DNA of 34,184 nucleotides from an uncultured Gordonibacter sp. (GTDB lineage Bacteria > Actinomycetota > Coriobacteriia > Coriobacteriales > Eggerthellaceae), in NCBI GenBank assembly GCA_904420575.1, contig CAJFVW010000200.1, positions 1 through 34,184 of the forward strand. Direction: 5' to 3'. Each line of letters begins with the position of its first letter. Within the stretch, counting starts at the first letter, position 1. Below the pieces are notes generated by a model, which was not told where the DNA came from, made no database searches, and saw only the letters and a program-made list of their open reading frames with translations. The position numbers and the translations under genes were made by a program. Below are positions 8,670 through 15,675 of this stretch, piece by piece.

Positions 8670-8728
8670 GTTTTCCACACGGGCCGGGCGACTTTTCAAA
8701 ATTGTGACAAGCGTGGCCTGTGGAAAAC
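8670..8728. promoter_or_regulatory. Inverted pair of DnaA-box-like sites in the ileS/degV divergent promoter
   Basis: GTTTTCCACA (8670-8679) and TGTGGAAAAC (8719-8728) are perfect inverted copies, 39 bases apart, around an AT-rich core. Each contains TTTTCCACA, which fits the DnaA-box consensus TTWTNCACA. Both lie between or beside the -10-like boxes of the two divergent genes (TATACT at 8650-8655 on the minus strand and at 8731-8736 on the plus strand). The sequence pattern is seen; the DnaA assignment is inference. Confidence 0.45.
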
Positions 8729-8847
8729 AGTATACTTTCAAAATGCGACATGAGAGGTCCTCGAAGAGGGCCGGGGATGAATGAGGCCGCCTGCCCGCCA
8801 TGGACCGAGGCGCGCGGAGGCCGGAAGAGAGCGCACGGGAGGCCCAC

Positions 8848-9720
8848 ATGCAATTCGAGATCGTCACCGATTCCAGCAGCAACCTCGTCGAAGAGATGAT
8901 AGACGACTTCGGCCTGCACGTCCTGCCGTTGACGTTCATGGTCGACGGCCAGCAGTACCAAAGCTACCTCAAAGGCGAGCACACCGACCTCAAGCAGTTC
9001 TACACCATGATGCGCGAAGGCAAGGTCATCACCACCTCGCTGCCGAACCTGGCCGAGTCCGAGGCGCTCATGCGCGGGCTTCTGGAGCAGGGACGCGACG
9101 TGCTCTACATCGGCTTCTCGAGTGGGCTTTCCGGCACGTTCGAGGCCACCGAGCTTCTGATGCGCGACCTGGCGCGCGAGTTCCCCGAGCGCCAGGTGCT
9201 CGCGGTGGACACGCTGGCCGCGTCGGGCGGGCAGGGCCTGCTTGTCTGGCACGCCGTGCAACGCGCCCGCGCCGGCGCCTCCATCGTGGAGGTGCGCGAC
9301 TGGCTGGAGGAAAACAAGCTGCACCTGGCCCACTGGTTCACGGTCGACGACCTCATGTTCCTGTTCCGCGGCGGGCGCGTGTCCAAGACGGCCGCCTGGG
9401 CGGGCACGATGCTCAACATCAAGCCGGTCATGCACGTGGACGACGAAGGGCACCTCATCCCCCTGGAGAAGGTGCGCGGCCGCAAGAAATCGCTGAACGC
9501 GCTGGTGGACCACATGGCGAAGTCGGCGATCGCGCCCATCGACCAGCAGATGGTGTTCATCACCCACGGCGACTGCCTGGAAGAGGCCGAGTACGTGGCC
9601 GACCAGGTGAAGCAGCGCTTCGGCGTGCCCGAGGTGGTCATCAACTACGTCGACCCGGTGATCGGCGCGCATTCCGGTCCCGGCACCATGGCCCTGTTCT
9701 TCCTGGCCGACAAACGGTAA
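8848..9720 (+). CDS. DegV family fatty-acid-binding protein
   Basis: DegV proteins bind a single fatty acid and, as FakB, can present it to the fatty acid kinase FakA for phosphorylation. The 290-residue product starts FEIVTDSSSNL, the canonical DegV opening. It has TTSLPNLAESEALM, the GFSSGLSGTFEA motif, and the late RGGRVSK, LNIKPVM and HSGPGTMALFF motifs. The start ATG 8848 has GGGAGG five bases upstream; an in-frame ATG further upstream lacks this. No fakA gene is seen nearby, so a direct FakB role is not established. Confidence 0.93.
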   Translation: MQFEIVTDSSSNLVEEMIDDFGLHVLPLTFMVDGQQYQSYLKGEHTDLKQFYTMMREGKVITTSLPNLAESEALMRGLLEQGRDVLYIGFSSGLSGTFEATELLMRDLAREFPERQVLAVDTLAASGGQGLLVWHAVQRARAGASIVEVRDWLEENKLHLAHWFTVDDLMFLFRGGRVSKTAAWAGTMLNIKPVMHVDDEGHLIPLEKVRGRKKSLNALVDHMAKSAIAPIDQQMVFITHGDCLEEAEYVADQVKQRFGVPEVVINYVDPVIGAHSGPGTMALFFLADKR

Positions 9721-9723
9721 TCG

Positions 9724-9874
9724 GTTCCGACGGCCTGACGGCCGTCGGAACGGCTCGACGCTGCGAAGGACGGAGAAGCCCCGCCTTGCCGCTCCAGGTT
9801 TTCCTCACGTACGTCCGGTACGCTTCGGAAACCCTTCACGGCAATTCAGGGCTTCTCCGTCCTTCTCGCTGACC
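9724..9874. repeat. Structured spacer element, copy 1 (degV/dinB)
   Basis: Order on the plus strand: a perfect 12-bp hairpin (9724-9735 with 9740-9751, loop TGAC); conserved block TCGACGCTGCGAAG (9755-9768); a perfect 17-bp long-range stem (9765-9781 with 9849-9865); conserved block CTTCTCGCTGACC (9862-9874). The 67-base loop folds further: GGTTTTCC with GGAAACC, and CGTAC-GTCCG-GTACG at its centre. The same order and the same two blocks recur inverted at 15517-15675 with a different stem sequence. No T-tract follows, so it is not a classical terminator, although it sits between two converging genes. Confidence 0.75.
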
Positions 9875-9895
9875 GACTGCGCCAACCTGTGACGC

Positions 9896-11200
9896 TTATT
9901 TGTAGTCGGCGGGGTTCTTGCTGGCGGAGCCGGTGGTGTTCCCCTCGCCGCGCAGCTCGCGGCCGAAACGCAGGGCCGCCTCGCCGAAGCGGTCCTTCAC
10001 GGCGTCGGTGGCCTCGATGAGGCCGCGGCGCTTTCCCTCGTCGGCGACGACCGGTTCCACGTCCGCCTCTGCCGGCGCCGCCTCGGTCACGTCGAAGAGG
10101 CTCTCCTGCACCACGGCGGGTTCGTCGAAGCCGCCCATGCCCACCCCCAAAAGCCTCACCGGCGTGCCAGGACGCCACACTTCCTCCACCATGCGGAACA
10201 GAAGCGGCGTGAAGGCCAGCTCGTCGTCGCTGGGACGGGCCAGCTGGCGTTGCACGGACCGCACGCTGCGGTCGCTGAACCGCACCCGCAGGCTCAGGGT
10301 GCGCCCGGCCAGCCCCTTGCGCCGCAAACGGCGGCCCACCTTCGCCGCGATGGTGGCCAGCGCCGCCTCGACGTCCTCGCGCGTCTCGAGGTCGCGGGCG
10401 AACGTCATCTCGTTGGACACCGACTTCACCGCGTCGTCGGCCTCCACGGGCGCATCGTCGCCGCCGTTCGCGCGCACGTGCATGACGCGACCGTTCTTGC
10501 CGAACAGGCGCACGATCTCGTCCTCGCCGGCACAGGCCAGCTGGCCGAGCGTGCGGATGCCCCTCGCACGCAGCTTCTCTTCGGCCGCCGCGCCGATGCC
10601 GCTCATGGTGCGCACCGGCAAGGGCGCCAGGAAGTCGCGCTCGCTGCCAGGGAACACCACGGTGAGCCCGCGGGGCTTGTCCATGTCGGAAGCGATCTTG
10701 GCCACGGTCTTGGACGTGCCCACGCCGATGGAGCACGTCACGCCCAGCTCCTCGACGCGCCTCTGGATGCGGCGCGCCACGTCCACCGGATGCTCGCGGT
10801 TCACCGCCGTGGGAGTCACGTCCAGAAACGCCTCGTCGATGCTCACCTGCTGCACGTGCGGCGTCTCGTCGCGCAGGATGCCCATGATGGCGTTCGACAC
10901 TTCGCGGTAGCGGTCGAAGTGGCCGTGCGTCCAGATGGCGTCGGGACACAGCCGCTTGGCCGTGGACGACGGCATGGCGCTGCGCACCCCGAAGACGCGC
11001 GCCTCGTAGGAGGCCGTGGACACCACGCCGTGCTTGTCGGCGTCTCCGCCGACGATGACGGGCTTGCCCCGCCAGCCGGGGTGGTCCAGCTGCTCCACCG
11101 AGGCGAAGAACGCGTCCAGGTCCACCAGCAGGATGGCCGGCGCCTCCCAGGGCGCAAGCGTGAACCCGGGCTCTTCGTATGACGTGAGATCTTGTTGCAT
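9896..11200 (-). CDS. dinB: DNA polymerase IV (Y-family)
   Basis: Error-prone polymerase that copies past DNA lesions. The 434-residue product has the Y-family palm: LLVDLDAFFASVEQ (first catalytic Asp), VVSTASYEARVFGVRSAMP, and SIDEAFLDVT (catalytic Asp-Glu). A helix-hairpin-helix region follows (MSGIGAAAEEKLRARGIRTLGQL) and then the little-finger domain. Pol IV is often near 350 residues; the extra C-terminal part after LLGVGMGGFDEP contains QESLFD, which resembles a beta-clamp binding peptide. The start is ATG 11200. A -10-like TAGACT ends only 10 bases upstream and no ribosome site is visible, so the mRNA may be leaderless. No clear LexA box was found. Confidence 0.95.
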   Translation of the reverse strand: MQQDLTSYEEPGFTLAPWEAPAILLVDLDAFFASVEQLDHPGWRGKPVIVGGDADKHGVVSTASYEARVFGVRSAMPSSTAKRLCPDAIWTHGHFDRYREVSNAIMGILRDETPHVQQVSIDEAFLDVTPTAVNREHPVDVARRIQRRVEELGVTCSIGVGTSKTVAKIASDMDKPRGLTVVFPGSERDFLAPLPVRTMSGIGAAAEEKLRARGIRTLGQLACAGEDEIVRLFGKNGRVMHVRANGGDDAPVEADDAVKSVSNEMTFARDLETREDVEAALATIAAKVGRRLRRKGLAGRTLSLRVRFSDRSVRSVQRQLARPSDDELAFTPLLFRMVEEVWRPGTPVRLLGVGMGGFDEPAVVQESLFDVTEAAPAEADVEPVVADEGKRRGLIEATDAVKDRFGEAALRFGRELRGEGNTTGSASKNPADYK

Positions 11201-11245
11201 GGCAGGAATTAGTCTACCATGCAACGTGGCTTCCGCGAGAACTTG

Positions 11246-11254
11246 TGCTAGGAT
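11246..11254 (+). promoter_or_regulatory. Extended -10 promoter of the aminotransferase-like gene
   Basis: TGC followed by TAGGAT (11249-11254) gives an extended -10. No good -35 is seen at 17 bases. The ATG of the gene follows 133 bases downstream, leaving a fairly long leader in which I see no known riboswitch. Confidence 0.4.
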
Positions 11255-11387
11255 TGTTCTTTCCTGACCCAAGACACGACAAGACCACGACCCGCACCGC
11301 CGATGATACGCGAACCCGGGGCGCACGCCGCCCGCCCTTCCGCGTACGTGCTGTGCCCCGCAGCTGACGACACGGAAAGGAGCATCG

Positions 11388-12521
11388 ATGACGGCTTTGT
11401 TTGGAACCAAGGCGCGCCCCGGCGTGCGCGACGCGGTCACCGTGCTTCCCGAGCAGCTGCTGTCCCCGCCCTACGAACTGCGTACGGAAATGAACTGGAT
11501 CGACTTTTCCGGCACCGCGAACCCGCTGGGAACCCCGCCGTCGTTCTTGTCCTCCATCCAGGAGGCCTTCTCCGCCGGCGAGCTCAGCTACCCGCCCGAC
11601 CGCGAGGCCCACACCCTGCGCTCGGTGCTCGCGCGGCGCTACGGCATGCCCGTCGAGTCGTTCCTGTGCGGGTCCACCGTCGGCGACATGATACGGGCGG
11701 TCGCCCAGACCTACCAGCCCAGCACCGTGGGCGTGGCCACGCCTGGCCCGGTGGAGTACGCGCTCGCAGCGGGCAATGCCGGCCACCAGGTGGTCGAGAT
11801 ACTGAGCCCGTCGGGCTTCGTGGTGCCCGACCCCCAGGCCGCCGCGCGCCACGGCATCTCGTTCGACGCGGCCGTGCTGGCCAATCCCGGTTACCCCACC
11901 AGCCGCCTGCTGCCCCAGCCGACGCTTCTGCATTACCTGGAGACGTGCGCCTGGGTGGTGGTGGACGAACGCTCCATCGAACTCACGCTGGGGGGCGAAA
12001 GCATGGTGCCGCTCACGCGCGACCATCGCAACCTGGTGGTGGTGCGCTCGCTCAGCGAGTCGTTCGCCATGCCCGGCATGCCGGTGAGCTACTGCGTGGC
12101 GCATCCCGACACCATCGCGCAGATCGGCCAGTTCTACGATTCGTCGGGCGTCTCCATGCTCGCCGAGGTCATCGGCGAGCTCGTCCTGACCGAGCAGGGG
12201 CATCTGGAGCGCACGCGCGAGTTTTTGGACACCGAGATCCCTTGGCTGCAGTGCATGCTCAACCTCATTCCCGGCATCAACATCTATCCTGCCGAGGCGA
12301 ACTACGTCATGTGCTCGTTCGAGAACGACGCGGGCATGGACCTGGGCGTGGAAAACGCCGACGAGCTGGCGAGCCGCCTGCAGCTGGCCGGCTTCCTCAT
12401 CCGCAAGCTCGAGGGCATCCCCGGGCTTGCCGACGCGAAGTACTTCTGCGTGGCCGTGCGCCCGCGCGAGGACAACGAGAAGCTCGTGGCCGCCCTGCGC
12501 GAGATCATCTGCCAGGGCTAG
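11388..12521 (+). CDS. Aminotransferase-fold protein (HisC/CobD-like) lacking the PLP lysine
   Basis: The 377-residue sequence follows the fold-type I histidinol-phosphate aminotransferase/threonine-phosphate decarboxylase plan: WIDFSGTANPLGTPPS near the N terminus, LCGSTVGDMIRAV for the cofactor loop, NPGYPTSRLL (N166), VVVDERSIEL (D193), and a C-terminal carboxylate-arginine segment VAVRPREDNEKL. Where these enzymes have SxxKxxxxPGLRxGY, this protein reads SLSESFAMPGMPVSY: the Schiff-base lysine position is E224 and the phosphate-binding arginine position is P232. The codon is GAG in clean surrounding frame. It may therefore be a pseudoenzyme or bind a different ligand. The start has AAGGAG six bases upstream. 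It stands alone; no cobalamin or histidine genes are adjacent. Confidence 0.8.
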   Translation: MTALFGTKARPGVRDAVTVLPEQLLSPPYELRTEMNWIDFSGTANPLGTPPSFLSSIQEAFSAGELSYPPDREAHTLRSVLARRYGMPVESFLCGSTVGDMIRAVAQTYQPSTVGVATPGPVEYALAAGNAGHQVVEILSPSGFVVPDPQAAARHGISFDAAVLANPGYPTSRLLPQPTLLHYLETCAWVVVDERSIELTLGGESMVPLTRDHRNLVVVRSLSESFAMPGMPVSYCVAHPDTIAQIGQFYDSSGVSMLAEVIGELVLTEQGHLERTREFLDTEIPWLQCMLNLIPGINIYPAEANYVMCSFENDAGMDLGVENADELASRLQLAGFLIRKLEGIPGLADAKYFCVAVRPREDNEKLVAALREIICQG

Positions 12522-12522
12522 C

Positions 12523-12614
12523 GGCAGGGCGCTGCCCACCCGGCGTGCCGGGCCCGTGTCGTCCTCTGCACCCTTCCCATGCCGCGCCCGTCCTCGGGCT
12601 GCGCCCGAAAGAGG
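12523..12614. terminator. Hairpins in the aminotransferase-like/coaX convergent spacer
   Basis: Three short hairpins follow the plus-strand stop: GGCAG with CTGCC (12523-12536), CCCGG with CCGGG (12539-12552), and CCTCGGGC with GCCCGA..GAGG (12592-12614). None has a T-tract. They are probable transcription ends or spacing structure. Confidence 0.35.
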
Positions 12615-12629
12615 CCGTCCCTCGCGCCT

Positions 12630-13448
12630 TCAGCGCGCGGCGGGGCGCTTCCCGTTCATGCGGTGCAGCAGGCAGAGGCCTTGCAAGGCGAGGTCCTCCT
12701 CCACGTGCACGGCGTGCCTCATGAGCGCCGCCATGCCGGCGGCGTCGCTCCCCGAGGCCACCACCGGCGTCTCGTAGCCCAGTTCCGCCCATACCAGGTC
12801 GATCATGCCGTCCACGCGCGCCGCCTCGCCCAGGACCGCGCCCGACTGCACGGCCTCGCGCGTGTTCTTGCCGATCACCGAAGGCGGCGCCTTCACCTCC
12901 ACCACGGAAAGGCGCGCTGCGGCCTGCGAGAGCGAGGCAACGGAAAGCCGCAGGCCAGGGGCAATGGCCCCGCCCAGAAACGCGCCGTCGCGGTCGATCA
13001 CCTCGAAGTTGGTCGTCGTGCCCCAGTCCACCACCACGCACGGCGCCCCATAGAGGGCGCGGGCGGCCACCAGATCGGCGATGCGATCGGCCCCTATTTC
13101 GGCGGGGTCGTTGTAACGCATCTTCAGGCCCGTCTTCAAGCCTGGGCCGACCACCAACGCGCGGCGGCCGCAAGCGCGCTGCAGCGCCCGGCCCCACGGC
13201 TCGGTGAGGTCGGGCACGACCGAGGCCATGATGGCGCCGCACGGCTGCGGGCGGCCGCCGCTCTCGGCGGCGTGCAGGTCGAGCAGCCCGCGCAGAACCA
13301 GGTACGCCTCGTCGGCCGTGAGGTGTTCTGGCGTGGTGGTCGCCCACGTTGCGGCCAGCTCCCCGTCGCGGGCAAGCCCCAACCTGGTCTCCGTGTTGCC
13401 CACATCGGCCACCAACACCTCGCCCTGACCCGCCTCGGCTGCGTCCAT
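12630..13448 (-). CDS. coaX: Type III pantothenate kinase
   Basis: Phosphorylates pantothenate, the first step of CoA synthesis. The 272-residue product is of normal length. The N-terminal phosphate loop is VLVADVGNTETRLGL, followed by the second ASKHA motif VVVDWGTTTNFEVID. The segment GADRIADLVAARALYG is characteristic of CoaX. The start ATG 13448 has a full AAGGAGG six bases upstream; a longer reading frame has no such site. Together with coaBC at 650 the window encodes three activities of the CoA route. A 22-base perfect palindrome lies 34 bases upstream. Confidence 0.95.
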   Translation of the reverse strand: MDAAEAGQGEVLVADVGNTETRLGLARDGELAATWATTTPEHLTADEAYLVLRGLLDLHAAESGGRPQPCGAIMASVVPDLTEPWGRALQRACGRRALVVGPGLKTGLKMRYNDPAEIGADRIADLVAARALYGAPCVVVDWGTTTNFEVIDRDGAFLGGAIAPGLRLSVASLSQAAARLSVVEVKAPPSVIGKNTREAVQSGAVLGEAARVDGMIDLVWAELGYETPVVASGSDAAGMAALMRHAVHVEEDLALQGLCLLHRMNGKRPAAR

Positions 13449-13482
13449 GCCAAACCTCCTTGCCGTCCTTGCCCGCCACAGC

Positions 13483-13504
13483 GGTCGCGCGCATGCGCGC
13501 GACC
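13483..13504. promoter_or_regulatory. Perfect 22-bp palindrome upstream of coaX
   Basis: GGTCGCGCGC-AT-GCGCGCGACC is a perfect inverted repeat between the divergent coaX and OPT transporter genes, 34 bases from the coaX start. The alternating CG core is unusual. It may be an operator or a hairpin in the coaX leader. The rest of the 296-base spacer (13449-13744) holds a -10-like TATACT at 13671-13676 for the transporter and no gene. Confidence 0.45.
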
Positions 13505-13744
13505 CGTTCGCATTTCGCCGCATGCCCTGCGGCTCCGACGCGTCGCGCCGCCCTCCGCGCAGGCCGCCTTGTTCCCGGCGTGCGCGGCGCTCGTGCGCCC
13601 TGCGCGCCCTCTTCCCCCATGGTAAACGAAAAGGCGGCGGGAATGGATGGCGCGCGCCGGGAATTCGACGTATACTGCTTTCCTGTTCTGGTAACCCGAC
13701 TTTCCGACTCGAGGGAAAGCGGATATACGAAAAGGAGCATCCGC

Positions 13745-15493
13745 ATGCAATCCATCAAAGGACAGCTGACGGTCCGCGGCATCCTGATCGGGAGCGCGGG
13801 CTGCGTGGTCATCACGGCCGCATCGGCGTACACGGCGCTCAAGATGGGCGCGCTGCCCTGGCCGATCGTGTTCGCGGCCATCGTGTCGCTCTTCTTCCTC
13901 AAGGCGCTCGGCCGCGGCAAGGCGAGCCTCAACGAGGCGAACGTCACGCACACCGTCATGAGCGCGGGCGCCATGGTGGCGGGCGGCCTGGCGTTCACCA
14001 TCCCCGGCATCTGGATGCTGGGCCACGCCGACGACGTGGGCGTATTCGAGATGTTGTTCGTAGCGCTTTCCGGCGTGGTGTTGGGCCTGGTGTGCACGGC
14101 CGTACTGCGCAGGCACTTCATCGAGGACGCCGGGCTGGAATACCCCATCGGCGAAGCGGCCGCCCAGACGCTCGTCGCCGGCAACGCGGGCGGCAAGACC
14201 GGCTGGAAGCTGTTCGGGTCGATGGGCCTTGCCGGTCTCTACACGGCCCTGCGCGACGGCGCGGGCGCGATCCCGGCGATGCTCTTCGGCAACGCGGGCA
14301 TCCCCGGCGTCGCGTTCGGCATCTACAACTCCCCCATGCTGCTGGCCGTCGGCTTCCTGGTGGGCACGGGCGCGGTGGCCGTGTGGTTCGCAGGCGCGCT
14401 GCTGGCGAACTTCGGCATCGTCGTGGGCGGTTCCTCCGCGGGTCTCTGGGACGTCGCGAGCGGCCAAGGCATCGTCTCCAGCCTGGGCATGGGCGTCATG
14501 ATGGGCGCCGGCGTGGGCGTGATCTGCAAGATCGTGGCGGCGAAGGCGTGGCAACGCGCGAAGGACGTGCGCGGCGCGGTGGCCTTCGGCCCGGGCGCGG
14601 CGAATGACGGGAGCGCCTCGGACGACGACGCTTTCCCGATGGGGCCAGGCAAGACGGCCTCGGACGCGACGAGGCGCGCGAGGCGCCTGCGCGCGGGCGG
14701 CATCGCCTTCGCCGTGGCCGCCGTGGCGCTCGCCCTGTGCTTCGGCCTGAGGCTCGGCCCCGTCCCCGCCGTCATCGTGGTGCTCCTGGCCTGGGTCGCC
14801 ACCGCCATGAGTGCGCAAAGCGTCGGGCAGACGGGCATCGACCCCATGGAGATCTTCGGGCTCATCGTGCTTCTGGCCGTGGCGGCGGTGGCCGACGTGC
14901 CGCAGGTGCAGCTGTTCTTCGTCGCGGGCGTCGTCGCCGTGGCGTGCGGGCTGGCGGGCGACGTGATGAACGACTTACATGCCGGGCACGTGCTGGGCAC
15001 GAGCCCGCGCGCGCAGTGGATCGGCCAGGCCATCGGCGGCGTGCTAGGTGCGCTCGTCGCCGTCGCCGTCATGGCCGTGCTCGTGAGCGCGTACGGGCCG
15101 CAGGCGTTCGGGCCGCAGGCGCAGTTCGTGTCCGCGCAGGCATCGGTGGTGGCGACCATGGTGTCCGGCATCCCGTCGGTGCCGGCGTTCGCGCTGGGCC
15201 TGGCCGCAGGGCTTGCGCTCTGTCTTGCAGGCTTCCCCGCCATGATGCTGGGGCTGGGCGTCTACCTGCCCTTCTACATGTCTTTCACGGCGTTTCTGGG
15301 CGCCATGGCGAAGGTCGCCTACGATGCCGTCTGCCGGCGCCGACGCGCGGGCCTCGGCCCCGAGGAGCGGGCCGCGAAGGAGAAGGCGCAGGCCGAGTCC
15401 GGCCTCGTCGTGTCGAGCGGCCTTTTGGGCGGCGAGTCCATCGTCGGCGTGCTGGTGGCCTTGGCCGCCGTGGCGACCGGGCTGGGAGCGTAA
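13745..15493 (+). CDS. OPT family (oligopeptide) transporter
   Basis: Polytopic membrane protein of 582 residues with roughly fourteen hydrophobic segments, consistent with the OPT family of proton-coupled peptide or metal-chelate transporters. The opening LTVRGILIGSAGCVVITAASAYTALKMGALPWPIVFAAI and the internal LEYPIGEAAAQTLVAG and GDVMNDLHAGHVLGTSPRAQ stretches are typical of bacterial OPT proteins. A charged cytoplasmic loop (about residues 275-320) divides the halves. The start ATG 13745 has AAAAGGAG upstream. The substrate cannot be predicted. The gene is monocistronic and ends 24 bases before the second structured spacer element. Confidence 0.88.
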   Translation: MQSIKGQLTVRGILIGSAGCVVITAASAYTALKMGALPWPIVFAAIVSLFFLKALGRGKASLNEANVTHTVMSAGAMVAGGLAFTIPGIWMLGHADDVGVFEMLFVALSGVVLGLVCTAVLRRHFIEDAGLEYPIGEAAAQTLVAGNAGGKTGWKLFGSMGLAGLYTALRDGAGAIPAMLFGNAGIPGVAFGIYNSPMLLAVGFLVGTGAVAVWFAGALLANFGIVVGGSSAGLWDVASGQGIVSSLGMGVMMGAGVGVICKIVAAKAWQRAKDVRGAVAFGPGAANDGSASDDDAFPMGPGKTASDATRRARRLRAGGIAFAVAAVALALCFGLRLGPVPAVIVVLLAWVATAMSAQSVGQTGIDPMEIFGLIVLLAVAAVADVPQVQLFFVAGVVAVACGLAGDVMNDLHAGHVLGTSPRAQWIGQAIGGVLGALVAVAVMAVLVSAYGPQAFGPQAQFVSAQASVVATMVSGIPSVPAFALGLAAGLALCLAGFPAMMLGLGVYLPFYMSFTAFLGAMAKVAYDAVCRRRRAGLGPEERAAKEKAQAESGLVVSSGLLGGESIVGVLVALAAVATGLGA

Positions 15494-15516
15494 GAAGGAC
15501 CACGGGCCGTTCGTAA

Positions 15517-15675
15517 GGTCAGCGAGAAGCTTGGGGGTGCCCGGGATGGGCGGTTTTCGCTTGCCCTCCCGTGCGGAAGATCGGCTGCGAAACGCACCCA
15601 TGAAACGCGCCCATCCCGGGCACCCCCGGCTTCGCAGCATCGACAGGTTCCGCCGGCCTGCAGGCCGGCGGAACC
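15517..15675. repeat. Structured spacer element, copy 2 (OPT/glycosyltransferase)
   Basis: Inverted relative to copy 1. Plus-strand order: GGTCAGCGAGAAG (15517-15529, complement of the copy 1 right block, 13/13); a perfect 20-bp stem (15533-15552 with 15608-15627); CTTCGCAGCATCGA (15630-15643, complement of the left block, 13/14); and a 30-base perfect palindrome (15646-15675) whose core GTTCCG-N-CGGCCTG matches the copy 1 hairpin. Inside the 55-base loop, GTTTTCGC pairs with GCGAAAC. The hairpin touches the stop codon of the glycosyltransferase. The main stem has no sequence similarity to the copy 1 stem although both are perfectly paired. Confidence 0.75.
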
